This document shows positions 44,135-53,349 of a DNA stretch of 53,411 bases, piece by piece. A program made the translations under genes and the position numbers. Under the pieces are notes generated by a model. The model was given only the letters and a program-made list of their open reading frames with translations, ran no database searches and had not been told where the DNA came from. Origin of the DNA: an uncultured Pelagibacteraceae bacterium (GTDB taxonomy: Bacteria > Pseudomonadota > Alphaproteobacteria > Pelagibacterales > Pelagibacteraceae); NCBI GenBank assembly GCA_902595745.1, contig CACJRE010000004.1, positions 1 to 53,411 on the forward strand. Reading direction: 5' to 3'. Position 1 is the stretch's first letter; the number at the start of each line of letters is the position of its first letter.

Positions 44135-45235
44135 ATGAATAATTATTTTATAATACTTGCCTCCGGACAAAGCAAAAGGTTTAATTCAAATAAACCCAAA
44201 CAATTTACTACATATAAAAATAAGGCACTTTTTGAACATTCTCTAGATAAAGCAATTATATCAAAACTTTTTAAAAAAATTGTTCTTGTTGTTAATGATA
44301 AAAAACAAATTAAAAAAAAATATTCAAAAAATGTTTTAATAATCAAGGGTGGTAAAGAAAGATCTGACTCCTCACTAATTGCATTAAAACATATTAAAAA
44401 ATTTAAACCAAATAATGTTTTAATCCATGATGCTGCAAGACCTAATTTCACGATTAATCTTTTAAAAACCTTGATTAAATCTCTTAGAACAAACAAAGCG
44501 TCTATTCCTGTTATTTCATCAAAAGACTCAATTAAATATAAAGTTAAGAACCAACTATTCAATCTTGAGAGAAAAAATTCTTATTTAACACAAACACCTC
44601 AAGCTTTTAAATTTAAAGATATTTATGATCTTTCAATTAAACAAAATAATATAATTCAAGATGAAGCAACTTTATTCATCAACAATAATTTAAAAATTAA
44701 ATTTATTAATGGTGAAACTTTAAATAATAAAATTACCTTCAAAGAAGATATTAATAATACAAAAACCTACTTTGGGATTGGATTTGATATTCATAGATTA
44801 ATTAAAAATAAAAAACTTTACTTAGGTGGTATAAAAGTTCCATATCATTCTGGATTAAAAGGTCACTCTGATGGAGATGTAATTTTACATTCAATTATAG
44901 ATGCTTTATTAGGTGCCATGAGAAAAAAAGATATTGGTACTTTTTTTCCAGATAATAAAAATAAATTTAAAAATATTAGATCACCTAAAATGTTAAAACC
45001 TATTATTAAAATTTTAAATAAAAATAATTTTTATATTAATAATTTGGATATAAATTTGATTTGTGAACAACCAAAAGTTTCTAAGTATAGAGTTCAAATA
45101 ATAAATTCTTTATCTTATTTATTAAATTTAAATAAGAATTTAATTAATCTAAAAGGTAAAACAGTTGAAAAATTAGGACTAATTGGAAAGGAAAAAGCAA
45201 TAGCTTGTGAAGTTATTTGTTCAATATCACAATGA
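44135..45235 (+). CDS. ispDF: Bifunctional IspD/IspF (methylerythritol phosphate pathway)
   Basis: This fused enzyme performs two steps of isoprenoid synthesis: cytidylyltransfer to methylerythritol phosphate (IspD) and cyclisation (IspF). The 366 residues begin with the IspD signature IILASGQSKRFNSNKPKQF and include VLIHDAARPNFT and LTQTPQAFKF. The IspF half begins near residue 212 with GIGFDIHRL (metal ligands D and H) and continues GLKGHSDGDVILHSIIDALL. Alphaproteobacteria usually carry this fusion. Its last four bases overlap the preferred start of pgpA. CTP used by IspD comes from PyrG, also in this window. Confidence 0.96.
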   Translation: MNNYFIILASGQSKRFNSNKPKQFTTYKNKALFEHSLDKAIISKLFKKIVLVVNDKKQIKKKYSKNVLIIKGGKERSDSSLIALKHIKKFKPNNVLIHDAARPNFTINLLKTLIKSLRTNKASIPVISSKDSIKYKVKNQLFNLERKNSYLTQTPQAFKFKDIYDLSIKQNNIIQDEATLFINNNLKIKFINGETLNNKITFKEDINNTKTYFGIGFDIHRLIKNKKLYLGGIKVPYHSGLKGHSDGDVILHSIIDALLGAMRKKDIGTFFPDNKNKFKNIRSPKMLKPIIKILNKNNFYINNLDINLICEQPKVSKYRVQIINSLSYLLNLNKNLINLKGKTVEKLGLIGKEKAIACEVICSISQ

Positions 45236-45723
45236 AAAAGATTAACGTCTTAATATCAACTTTTTTTGGTTATGGTTATTTAACTAAAATGCCAGGAACA
45301 GTAACGTCACTCGTTACAACTATATTTGTATACATTGCCTATGAACATCTTGGATATACAGATCTTAAATTTTCAATAATTTTTTTTACTCTTTTATTTT
45401 TCTATTCTTTTTATGCAGTTAAAGATGCTGAAACTGAATTTAAAAATAAAGATCCTAGACAAATTGTTATTGATGAGGTTTTGGGTCAAGCTATGCCATT
45501 AATTTTGGTTTTGTACTTAAGTCAAATTAATGAATTAAGTCTAACAATTGAAATCTATTATGTGTTATCTTTTATATTCTTTAGATTTTTTGATATTTTT
45601 AAACCTTTTCCAGTTAGTTATTTTGATAAAAATTTTAAAAATTATTTTGGAATAATCATGGATGATATAATGGCTGGATTATATTCAATGATATTAATTT
45701 ACTTGATAAATCTTAAATTCTAA
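45232..45723 (+). CDS. pgpA: Phosphatidylglycerophosphatase A
   Basis: PgpA removes the phosphate from phosphatidylglycerol phosphate in the last step of phosphatidylglycerol synthesis. The protein (163 residues from this start) has four hydrophobic segments, FFGYGYLTKMPGTVTSLVTT near the N-terminus and the catalytic DPRQIVIDEVLGQAMP, which match PgpA. The frame is open from 45217, but the ATG at 45232 makes an ATGA overlap with ispDF and is the likelier start. The stop overlaps the pncC start (TAATG). Confidence 0.93.
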   Translation: MKKINVLISTFFGYGYLTKMPGTVTSLVTTIFVYIAYEHLGYTDLKFSIIFFTLLFFYSFYAVKDAETEFKNKDPRQIVIDEVLGQAMPLILVLYLSQINELSLTIEIYYVLSFIFFRFFDIFKPFPVSYFDKNFKNYFGIIMDDIMAGLYSMILIYLINLKF

Positions 45724-46187
45724 TGACCATTCAATTACTTCATAAAAAATTAATTAAAAAAAAATTAACCATTTCTGTTGCTGAATCTTGTACAGGTGGA
45801 TTATTGGCTCATAATTTAACTAAATTAGCCAATTCATCAAAATACTTTCAAATGGGTTTAACTACATACTCTAATCAAGCAAAAATAAAGATATTAAAAG
45901 TAAATAAAAAAATAATTAAAAAATATGGGGCTGTAAGCAAAGAATGCTGCAAATCAATGGTCCAGAACTTATCAAAAATTTCAAAGAGTAAAATTAATGT
46001 GTCCATAACTGGCATAGCTGGACCAGGTGGAGCCTCTAAAAACAAACCAGTTGGTTTGGTTTATATTGGTATTCAAAAAGGTAAAACAGTACTTGTTAAA
46101 GAAAATAAATTTAAATCAAAAAATCGTAATTCTATTCAAACATTAACTGTAAAAAAAGTTATTAAGATAATTATTGATTTAATCTAA
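45723..46187 (+). CDS. pncC: Nicotinamide-nucleotide amidase (CinA C-terminal family)
   Basis: PncC deamidates nicotinamide mononucleotide to recycle NAD. The 154-residue protein is only the CinA C-terminal domain; the N-terminal CinA half is not fused here. Conserved features are TISVAESCTGGLLAHNLTKL (about 17-36), FQMGLTTYSNQAKIKIL, YGAVSKECCKSM and SITGIAGPGGASKNKPVGLV. Length is standard for stand-alone PncC. It overlaps the convergent AlgL-like gene by four bases. Confidence 0.93.
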   Translation: MTIQLLHKKLIKKKLTISVAESCTGGLLAHNLTKLANSSKYFQMGLTTYSNQAKIKILKVNKKIIKKYGAVSKECCKSMVQNLSKISKSKINVSITGIAGPGGASKNKPVGLVYIGIQKGKTVLVKENKFKSKNRNSIQTLTVKKVIKIIIDLI

Positions 46188-47626
46188 TTTTTATCAGGAA
46201 CGTAAGAAAAAATTGCAGAAGTAATTAAACCATGTCCTTTAGACCTCCATTTGCTCTTTTTTAAATTACTAATAAGTGCCAATTCTTGAGATATTTTTGA
46301 ATACTTGTTGTCTGGAAATTTTCTATGAAAAAAAATAACCCATTCTAAATTTCCGCCTTTATAATTTGTTAAATTTTGAACTTTGGGGTCTGATCTATCG
46401 GGCAACCTACCATCTGACCCTGCGTTAATTTTTGCATAATATTGTAGTAATTCATATTTCTCATTCGATGAAATTTGTTCACATAATCTATAAGAAGTAC
46501 CTGTTTGTAATTTTACATTAGTATAATTTTCATATGTGAAACCTTTTGCACAGTCATAATTCATCCAAACACCCATTAAAAATTCTGCATTTTTTTTATA
46601 ACTTCTTCCAGCTAGTTCAAAATTATATAAATCATAATCTTGAGCTCTCAATACTTCTAATAAATGAGTATAATCATTCATAACTTCATGATTGTAAAAT
46701 GTTGCTTTTTGTCCTCTAACAGCAGTATATGGGTAAATACCTTCAGGTGTTGATTGAGCTAAAAATATTAATGCTCTTTTAGCAGCATTGGCAAAAAGCT
46801 TATTATCATTTGTAAGAATAGCAATTTTTAAATTAAGATAATCTCTAAGTACAGCATGCTGATTAAAAAACTGACCAACGCTGTCTTTTTTAAAATGTCT
46901 ATTTCCATATTTTTTCATATATTTTTTAACCCAGTTAATAATGATTTTTTCATTATTGGGATCATCAGGAAAATCTTGAGTAACAACTAAATAAGCTGTG
47001 AGAAAATCTGACATATTATAATTCATATTAAGAACACCATCCTGAATACAACAATATGTATCGCTATTATTTTTCCTAGTTTTCATAAATGCTCCTGATT
47101 CTGCCCACTTAAGTAAAAAAAGTTTAATTTCTTTTGCAAGTTTTTTTTTAAATTCTACATTTTCATTTTCACAAACATATTGTGTTAACCATAGTCTTAA
47201 TATTTGTGTTTCTTCTCTTGCACCATCTGGGGCACCAGATAAAACTTTTTTCTTATCATATCCTTTACCAACAACCATCAAAGGTTCGTTATATAATTTT
47301 TCTAATCCACGTATTAATTTTCCCTGAGCTACAGCATCCATATAAGGTTTGTTAAAGAATGGTTTGCAGCTTTTTCTGTTGAAATAATCATCGGGTAAAA
47401 CTTTTCTTTGATGATTTATTTTAAATTCAATTACATCTAAATTTATTGACTTATCTATCCAAAGATCTTTTCTACCAATTTTATCATTGTAGGAACGATT
47501 TTTTAAATTTTTATAGTGTTTAGTTGGGTCTAAAGATCCATAATAACTAAATTCAGAATAAGAGGATGAATTAAAAGAAAAAGACATCACTAAAACAGAT
47601 AAGATTATTTTAAATAAATTTAGCAT
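46184..47626 (-). CDS. Alginate-lyase-like (PL5/AlgL-like) secreted protein
   Basis: The 480-residue precursor has a signal peptide (about 1-23) and an all-helical mature part suggesting an alpha/alpha barrel. It resembles AlgL-type lyases. LLKWAESGAF (171-180) parallels the AlgL W-A-R-A-D-A-L stretch, and VGQFFNQHAVLRDYLNLK holds H257. R304 and Y311 lie in VRGQKATFYNH. The spacings H257-R304-Y311 (47 and 7) equal those of P. aeruginosa AlgL H202-R249-Y256 as I remember them. The AlgL tryptophan three residues after the His is replaced. It could degrade uronic-acid polymers or act on an unknown polysaccharide. Family membership is probable, substrate unknown. Confidence 0.68.
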   Translation of the reverse strand: MLNLFKIILSVLVMSFSFNSSSYSEFSYYGSLDPTKHYKNLKNRSYNDKIGRKDLWIDKSINLDVIEFKINHQRKVLPDDYFNRKSCKPFFNKPYMDAVAQGKLIRGLEKLYNEPLMVVGKGYDKKKVLSGAPDGAREETQILRLWLTQYVCENENVEFKKKLAKEIKLFLLKWAESGAFMKTRKNNSDTYCCIQDGVLNMNYNMSDFLTAYLVVTQDFPDDPNNEKIIINWVKKYMKKYGNRHFKKDSVGQFFNQHAVLRDYLNLKIAILTNDNKLFANAAKRALIFLAQSTPEGIYPYTAVRGQKATFYNHEVMNDYTHLLEVLRAQDYDLYNFELAGRSYKKNAEFLMGVWMNYDCAKGFTYENYTNVKLQTGTSYRLCEQISSNEKYELLQYYAKINAGSDGRLPDRSDPKVQNLTNYKGGNLEWVIFFHRKFPDNKYSKISQELALISNLKKSKWRSKGHGLITSAIFSYVPDKN

Positions 47627-47658
47627 AAAAAAATATTACCAAAAAATAGAATTTTTAT

Positions 47659-48096
47659 CTAATACTTTTCAGCTCTATTCTGAAATGCATCTGCGATTTT
47701 GTTAAGACCAAATTGAAACGATTTTTCCATTATCAAATTTAAAAACTTATTCTTTATTTCAAAGTCAACATCGAATTGAACTTCGGTTAATTTATCTTTT
47801 TGAATAAATTTCCAATTATTTTCAAGATGCTTTAAAGGCCCATCAATATTGGTTACATGAATTGAATCATTTTTTTTGTCATATCTTACATCGCTCTTAT
47901 AAGTGTCTACGAAAGGCCTTTTGCCAATTGTCAAATCTGCAATAATTTTTATTTCATTGACCTCATCTTTTATCTCATAAATTTTTGAGTCTATGCAAAA
48001 TGGGATGAATTCAGGATATTTTTCTATATCTAAAACAAAATCGATTAGTTTTTGTTTATCACGTTTAATATGACGTGTAACTGATGCTTGGGGCAT
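47659..48096 (-). CDS. RatA/COQ10-family START-domain protein
   Basis: The 145-residue protein is a small hydrophobic-ligand-binding START/Bet v 1-fold member of the COQ10/RatA family. Typical parts are the N-terminal basic stretch followed by FVLDIEKYPEFIPFCIDSKI (about residues 20-39), then HLENNWKFIQKDKLTEVQFD and the C-terminal helix NLIMEKSFQFGLNKIADAFQ with NRA. In alphaproteobacteria and mitochondria this family helps ubiquinone function. RatA in E. coli was described as a ribosome-association toxin, but location next to lipA favours the quinone role. Its start overlaps the lipA stop by one base. Confidence 0.9.
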   Translation of the reverse strand: MPQASVTRHIKRDKQKLIDFVLDIEKYPEFIPFCIDSKIYEIKDEVNEIKIIADLTIGKRPFVDTYKSDVRYDKKNDSIHVTNIDGPLKHLENNWKFIQKDKLTEVQFDVDFEIKNKFLNLIMEKSFQFGLNKIADAFQNRAEKY

Positions 48097-49016
48097 TAAT
48101 TTTGATTTAATCTGTTTTGTTGAAGTTTAGCAAAATCTTCGTCAGCATGATAAGAGGATCTAGTTAAAGGTGATGATGATACTAGCAAAAAACCTTTTGC
48201 TTTTGCTATCATTCCTAAATCATCAAATTCTTTTGGTGTATAATATCTATCTAATGGATAGTGTTTAGTTGAAGGTTGTAAGTATTGACCAATTGTTAAA
48301 AAATCTACATCAGCAGCTTTTAAATCGTCCATTACTTGTAAAATTTCATCTCTACTTTCACCTAGACCGACCATAATTCCTGATTTAGTAAAAATATTTT
48401 TGTTAACTTTTTTTGCATTTTTTAAAAGTTCTAATGATGAAAAATATCTTGAGCCCGGTCTGACTTTTAAATACAAACTTGGCACAGTTTCAATATTATG
48501 ATTAAACACATCTGGATTTGCATCTAATACTCTTTTGTACGCATCCCCTTTTCTTAAAAAATCTGGTGTTAGAACTTCAATAGTAGTTTTTGGGTTTTGT
48601 TTTCTTGTTTGATTAATTGTTTCAAAGAAATGTTCGGATCCACCATCATCTAAATCATCTCTATCTACAGATGTAATAACCACATGTTTCAAATTTAATT
48701 TTTTTACAGCTTGAGCAATTTTTACAGGTTCAAGTTGGTCCAATTTTCCAGGTAATCCAGTTTTAACATCACAAAAAGCGCACGCTCTTGTGCATGTATC
48801 TCCCATTATCATAAATGTTGCATGTCTTTTGCTCCAACACTCAGTAATATTTGGGCAATTAGCTTCCTGACAAACAGTAACTAAATTATTATTGTTTACA
48901 ATTGTTTTAGTTAAAAAAAACTCTTTACTATTTGATAGTTTAGATCTTATCCAGTCTGGTTTTTTTTTAATTGGATTGATTGGTTTGTTTTCTTTTTCAG
49001 GATGTCTAGTTTTCAT
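48096..49016 (-). CDS. lipA: Lipoyl synthase
   Basis: LipA is a radical-SAM enzyme that inserts two sulfurs into octanoyl-protein to make lipoate for pyruvate and 2-oxoglutarate dehydrogenases. The 306 residues include the auxiliary cluster cysteines in [20 protein letters not shown] and the SAM cluster cysteines in [15 protein letters not shown], plus the C-terminal [15 protein letters not shown] with the arginine-serine ligand. Length is normal. It overlaps ftsB by eleven bases. In many relatives the pyruvate dehydrogenase genes lie between these two; here they are absent. Confidence 0.97.
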   Translation of the reverse strand: MKTRHPEKENKPINPIKKKPDWIRSKLSNSKEFFLTKTIVNNNNLVTVCQEANCPNITECWSKRHATFMIMGDTCTRACAFCDVKTGLPGKLDQLEPVKIAQAVKKLNLKHVVITSVDRDDLDDGGSEHFFETINQTRKQNPKTTIEVLTPDFLRKGDAYKRVLDANPDVFNHNIETVPSLYLKVRPGSRYFSSLELLKNAKKVNKNIFTKSGIMVGLGESRDEILQVMDDLKAADVDFLTIGQYLQPSTKHYPLDRYYTPKEFDDLGMIAKAKGFLLVSSSPLTRSSYHADEDFAKLQQNRLNQN

Positions 49017-49308
49017 CTTTTTTAATTATATATATTGTCTCGCCTTCTTTACCAAATAAGAACCTCTCTCTAATTAAAGTTTCCACATAATCAAGATCTA
49101 AATTTGAACTTAATAGTGAGTTCTTATGGTCTAGATCAGCTATTTTCTTAGTTAAGGATATTTCCTCATTTTTCAAGTTTGACAAAAGTTCTTTTTTTTC
49201 AATATAAGAAAAAAGTCCCCTTTCCCCAGATACAAGATTAAACCCAAAGTACAAAATCAAAAATACTGAAATTAATAAAAAATAATTTTTTTTTATTAAT
49301 CTTAACAT
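49006..49308 (-). CDS. ftsB: Septum formation initiator FtsB/DivIC-like
   Basis: This small division protein links early and late steps of septum formation. The 100 residues contain a short basic cytosolic start, one membrane helix (about 10-27, [20 protein letters not shown]), a coiled coil ([20 protein letters not shown]) and the family end [20 protein letters not shown]. It starts one base from the eno stop. The location downstream of eno is conserved across proteobacteria. Confidence 0.9.
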   Translation of the reverse strand: MLRLIKKNYFLLISVFLILYFGFNLVSGERGLFSYIEKKELLSNLKNEEISLTKKIADLDHKNSLLSSNLDLDYVETLIRERFLFGKEGETIYIIKKDEN

Positions 49309-50564
49309 TAATTAATCTTATTCATCCTCGCTTTTTTTCCAAGTTCTTCTTCAATACGAATTAATTGATTATATTTTGCAACTCTTTCAGATCTTGCTAA
49401 TGACCCAGTTTTAATTTGATTAGAGTTTGTTCCAACTGCTAGATCTGCAATAAATGTGTCCTCACTTTCTCCAGATCGGTGAGAAATAATTGTTTTATAA
49501 CCGATGGTTTGAGCAAATTTAATGACATCTAAAGTTTCAGAAACTGTACCAATTTGATTTAATTTAATCAAAATTGAATTTGAAGAAATATTTAAAAACC
49601 CTTTTTTTAATCTTTCAAGATTAGTCACATACAAATCATCTCCAACAATTTGAACTTTCTTAACTGATTTCATTAATTTATTCCATGCCATCCAATCGTT
49701 TTCTGCAAAAGGATCCTCAATTGATTTAATTTTATATTTTTTGATAATTTTTTGATATTCTTTAATTGATTTCTCAACTGAAATAAAATTTTTCGAGTGA
49801 ATTGAATATTTATTTTTTCTAAATAACTCATTTGCAGCTACATCAAGACATATTGAAACATCTTTACCATTTTTAAATCCTGCTTTTTTAATAGCTAAAA
49901 CAATCAAGTCTAAAGCTTGATTATTACTGCTAATCATAGGAGCAAATCCCCCTTCATCGCCTACTGAAGTCGATAAACCTTTGTCTTTAATGAGTTTACT
50001 TAAATGTTTAATAACTAAAAAACATACTCTCATTGCTTCAGAGAAACTTTTTGCTCTATCTGGTCTGATCATAAACTCTTGTATTCTAAGTCCATTGTTA
50101 GCATGTGCTCCACCATTAATTATGTTCATTAATGGATATGGTAGTTGAAAATTATTTCTAACAAAAAATGTTTTATACAATGGTATCTTTTTTATTTTAG
50201 CTGAAAGTTTTTTAACCGCCATTGAAACTGCTAACATAGCATTAGCACCAAGGTTTGTTTTCTGTCTTGTGCCATCAAGATTGATTAGAAATGCATCAAT
50301 TCTCTCTTGATTATGAACGCTATGACCTTTTAATTTTTTTGAAATTTTTGAATTAACTAAATTAACAGCATTAAAAACACTTTTTCCTAAATATCTTTTA
50401 TTTTTATTGTCTCTTTTTTCGTAAGCTTCAAATGTTCCAGTAGATGCTCCAGAAGGACAAATAGCAGTAGCACTGTTATTTTTTACATAGACTTCAGCTT
50501 CAACGGTTGGATTACCTCTGCTATCAAAAACCTGTCTAGCTTTTACTTTTAAAATTTTACTCAC
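49308..50564 (-). CDS. eno: Enolase
   Basis: Enolase interconverts 2-phosphoglycerate and phosphoenolpyruvate. The 418-residue protein has the N-terminal ARQVFDSRGNPTVEAEVYV, GASTGTFEAYEKRD and the metal-binding DVAANE, SIEDPFAENDW and QIVGDDLYVTN. The catalytic lysine lies in SILIKLNQIGTVSET, followed by ISHRSGESEDTFIADLAVG. Length is slightly short but all catalytic parts are intact. Its product phosphoenolpyruvate is the substrate of the adjacent kdsA product. It overlaps kdsA by eight bases. Confidence 0.98.
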   Translation of the reverse strand: MSKILKVKARQVFDSRGNPTVEAEVYVKNNSATAICPSGASTGTFEAYEKRDNKNKRYLGKSVFNAVNLVNSKISKKLKGHSVHNQERIDAFLINLDGTRQKTNLGANAMLAVSMAVKKLSAKIKKIPLYKTFFVRNNFQLPYPLMNIINGGAHANNGLRIQEFMIRPDRAKSFSEAMRVCFLVIKHLSKLIKDKGLSTSVGDEGGFAPMISSNNQALDLIVLAIKKAGFKNGKDVSICLDVAANELFRKNKYSIHSKNFISVEKSIKEYQKIIKKYKIKSIEDPFAENDWMAWNKLMKSVKKVQIVGDDLYVTNLERLKKGFLNISSNSILIKLNQIGTVSETLDVIKFAQTIGYKTIISHRSGESEDTFIADLAVGTNSNQIKTGSLARSERVAKYNQLIRIEEELGKKARMNKIN

Positions 50565-51387
50565 CGCTTTTAATTAAATTATCTATATCTGTTAACTGTT
50601 TGAGTAAGTTTTCTAACTTATCTAAAGGAACCATGTTGGGACCATCTGACGGAGCGTTATCAGGATCTTGATGAGTTTCAATAAATACTCCTGCAACACC
50701 AACAGCAACTGCAGCTCTTGCTAAATATTCAACAAACTCTCTTTGACCACCAGAAGATTCACCCTGACCACCCGGCTGCTGTACTGAATGTGTTGCATCA
50801 AAAATTACTGGATAACCATTCTTAGCCATAATTGGTAAAGATCTCATATCAGAAACTAAAGTGTTGTATCCAAAACTTGCACCTCTTTCAGTCACTAAAA
50901 TATTTTCATTTCCAGAGTCTGCTATTTTTTTAGTGACATTCACCATGTCCCATGGAGCTAAGAATTGTCCTTTTTTCACATTTATGATTTTATTAGTTTT
51001 TGCAGCAGCGATTAAAAGGTCTGTTTGTCTGCATAAAAATGCAGGTATTTGCAAAATATCAACATGATCTTTTACCAATGAACATTGTTCTGCGTTATGA
51101 ATGTCCGTTAAAATCGGAATGTTCAATTCCTTTTTAATTTTATCAAATACCGGAAGAGAAGCTTCTAATCCTGCTCCTCTTTCACCTTTAAGACTGGTTC
51201 TATTAGCTTTATCAAAAGAAGTTTTGTAAATAAATCCAAGACCAAATTTATTTGTAATTTCCTTGATTTGGCCAGCCATATCCATTGCGTGCTGCTCAGT
51301 TTCAAGCTGACAAGGTCCTGCAATAATACAAATCTTATTATTATTTGAAATTTCTATATTTCCGCAATTAACTTTTTTACTACTCAT
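50557..51387 (-). CDS. kdsA: KDO-8-phosphate synthase
   Basis: KdsA condenses phosphoenolpyruvate with arabinose-5-phosphate to make the precursor of KDO, the core sugar of lipopolysaccharide, so the cell has a Gram-negative outer membrane. The 276 residues show IIAGPCQLETEQHAMDMA (about 20-37), YKTSFDKANRTSLKGERGAG, LTDIHNAEQC and DATHSVQQPGGQGESSGGQR. Length is normal. It overlaps pyrG by four bases (ATGA) upstream and eno downstream. Confidence 0.97.
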   Translation of the reverse strand: MSSKKVNCGNIEISNNNKICIIAGPCQLETEQHAMDMAGQIKEITNKFGLGFIYKTSFDKANRTSLKGERGAGLEASLPVFDKIKKELNIPILTDIHNAEQCSLVKDHVDILQIPAFLCRQTDLLIAAAKTNKIINVKKGQFLAPWDMVNVTKKIADSGNENILVTERGASFGYNTLVSDMRSLPIMAKNGYPVIFDATHSVQQPGGQGESSGGQREFVEYLARAAVAVGVAGVFIETHQDPDNAPSDGPNMVPLDKLENLLKQLTDIDNLIKSGE

Positions 51388-53000
51388 TTATGATTTTTAG
51401 CTGCTTTGATAAATGATGAGAATAAAGGATGTGGGGCTAAAGGTCTAGATTTAAATTCAGGGTGAAACTGAACCCCTATAAACCAAGGATGATTTTTTAA
51501 CTCTATAATCTCAGGTAACTTATTATCAGGAGATAAACCAGAAAAAATCATACCTTTTTTTTCAAATTTATCTCTATAAGCTATATTCACTTCATATCTA
51601 TGTCTGTGTCTCTCTTTAATTATTTTAGATTTATAAATTTTTCTTATCTTAGAATTATTATTTAGTTTTGCATCATAAGAACCTAATCTCATTGTGCCTC
51701 CTAAATCTTTATCCGTTCCCTTAATCATTTGGCCATCTTTGGTCCATTCGTTAATTAATCCAATTATAGGTAACCCTTTTTTATCAAACTCGCTTGATGT
51801 GGCATTTTTTAACTTTAATTCGTTTCTTGCAAATTCAATGATTGCCATTTGCATTCCATAACAAATTCCTAAAAAAGGAATTTTATTTAATCTTGCATGT
51901 TTAATAGCTTCAATTTTTCCATCAGTGCCTCTTTTTCCAAAACCACCAGGAATTAATATTCCTGAAATATTTTTAAGCTTCTTCTTAATTTCAGAAATTT
52001 TCAATTTTTCAGAGTCTATTCTAACTAAATTCACTTTGATCTTATTACTGATTCCTCCATGGGTTAATGCTTCATCTAAAGATTTATAAGCATCTTTTAA
52101 TTCCACATATTTTCCAATAATAGCAATGTTTACTTGTTTTTTATTATTAAGAATAATTTTAGTAATTTTTTTCCATGGATTTAAGTTTGCAGATTTTTTC
52201 GATTTTAATTTGAAATAATTTAGAACTTGAACATCAAGTTTTTCTCTAAAAAAACTCATTGGAGCTTCGTAAATAGTTCTAACATCAACAGTTTCAATTA
52301 CATTTTTAATATCAACATTACAAAATAAAGAAATTTTCTTTCTATGTTCAATTGGTATTGGTCTTTCTGATCTACAAATTATTATATCTGGCTGTATTCC
52401 TATACTTCTTAGTTCTTTAACTGAATGTTGGGTAGGTTTTGTTTTTATCTCATCAGATGCTTTCAAGTAAGGTACTAATGTTAAATGAATGAATAATGCA
52501 TTTTTTTTACCCACATCATTTGCAAACTGTCTAATCGCCTCTACAAATGGTAAACTTTCTATATCACCTACTATTCCACCAATTTCACAAATTACAAAAT
52601 CTTCTTTTGATGAATCGTTTTCAATAAATTGTTTTATGCGATCAGTAATATGTGGAATTACTTGAACTGTTTTTCCTAAGTACTCACCTTTTCTTTCTTT
52701 TTTGAGAACATCGCTATAAATTTTTCCAGTTGTAATATTGTCAGATTTTTTTGCTGATACACCAGAAAATCTTTCGTAATGACCAAGATCTAAATCAGTT
52801 TCCGCACCATCATCAGTTACATAAACCTCACCATGTTGAAATGGACTCATTGTTCCAGGATCTACATTTAGATAAGGGTCTAGTTTTCTTAATCTAACTT
52901 TATAACCTCTAGACTGTAATAAATAAGCTAATGATGCTGAAGAAAGTCCTTTTCCTAAAGAAGAAACCACGCCGCCGGTGACAAATATATATCGCGCCAT
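51384..53000 (-). CDS. pyrG: CTP synthase
   Basis: PyrG aminates UTP to CTP with glutamine as nitrogen donor. The 538 residues consist of the synthase domain (FVTGGVVSSLGKGLSSASLA at 6-25; CEIGGIVGDIESLPFVEAIR) and a class I glutaminase domain with the nucleophile Cys in FLGICYGMQMAIIEFARN and the His-Glu pair in GVQFHPEFKSRPL. Length is normal. It lies between secG (44-bp gap) and kdsA (4-base overlap). CTP is needed for IspD and for CMP-KDO, both represented nearby. Confidence 0.98.
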   Translation of the reverse strand: MARYIFVTGGVVSSLGKGLSSASLAYLLQSRGYKVRLRKLDPYLNVDPGTMSPFQHGEVYVTDDGAETDLDLGHYERFSGVSAKKSDNITTGKIYSDVLKKERKGEYLGKTVQVIPHITDRIKQFIENDSSKEDFVICEIGGIVGDIESLPFVEAIRQFANDVGKKNALFIHLTLVPYLKASDEIKTKPTQHSVKELRSIGIQPDIIICRSERPIPIEHRKKISLFCNVDIKNVIETVDVRTIYEAPMSFFREKLDVQVLNYFKLKSKKSANLNPWKKITKIILNNKKQVNIAIIGKYVELKDAYKSLDEALTHGGISNKIKVNLVRIDSEKLKISEIKKKLKNISGILIPGGFGKRGTDGKIEAIKHARLNKIPFLGICYGMQMAIIEFARNELKLKNATSSEFDKKGLPIIGLINEWTKDGQMIKGTDKDLGGTMRLGSYDAKLNNNSKIRKIYKSKIIKERHRHRYEVNIAYRDKFEKKGMIFSGLSPDNKLPEIIELKNHPWFIGVQFHPEFKSRPLAPHPLFSSFIKAAKNHK

Positions 53001-53044
53001 GGAATTATCTTATAGCGAATAAAAATTGAAATGGAAAGTGTTAA

Positions 53045-53344
53045 TTAATTATTTTCAGGTATTGAAGGAGTATCTTCTGTTTTTTCTTCAATAGTATCTA
53101 AAACTGAACTTGTTGGTATTAATTCAGCTCTGGAAATTATAGTTAATGATAAACTGCATATAATAAATAATGTAGCTACTATCGCTGTTGCTTTGGTCAT
53201 AAATCCACCAGCAGATCTTGATAGCATGAAGTTTTCTTGAGAAACTCCAATTCCTAAAGCTCCACCCTCTGATTTTTGCAAAAGTATTAGAGAGACTAAA
53301 ATTAGAGCAAGGATGATGTTAATTACTAACAATATATTTTCCAT
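53045..53344 (-). CDS. secG: Preprotein translocase subunit SecG
   Basis: SecG is the small non-essential subunit of SecYEG. The 99 residues have two membrane helices (about 3-22 and 52-71) flanking the conserved loop LLQKSEGGALGIGVSQ-x-x-x-x-x-SRSAGGF, then a short acidic tail. The position between tpiA and pyrG is the normal alphaproteobacterial one. The start lies five bases after the tpiA stop codon. Confidence 0.95.
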   Translation of the reverse strand: MENILLVINIILALILVSLILLQKSEGGALGIGVSQENFMLSRSAGGFMTKATAIVATLFIICSLSLTIISRAELIPTSSVLDTIEEKTEDTPSIPENN

Positions 53345-53349
53345 GGGGG

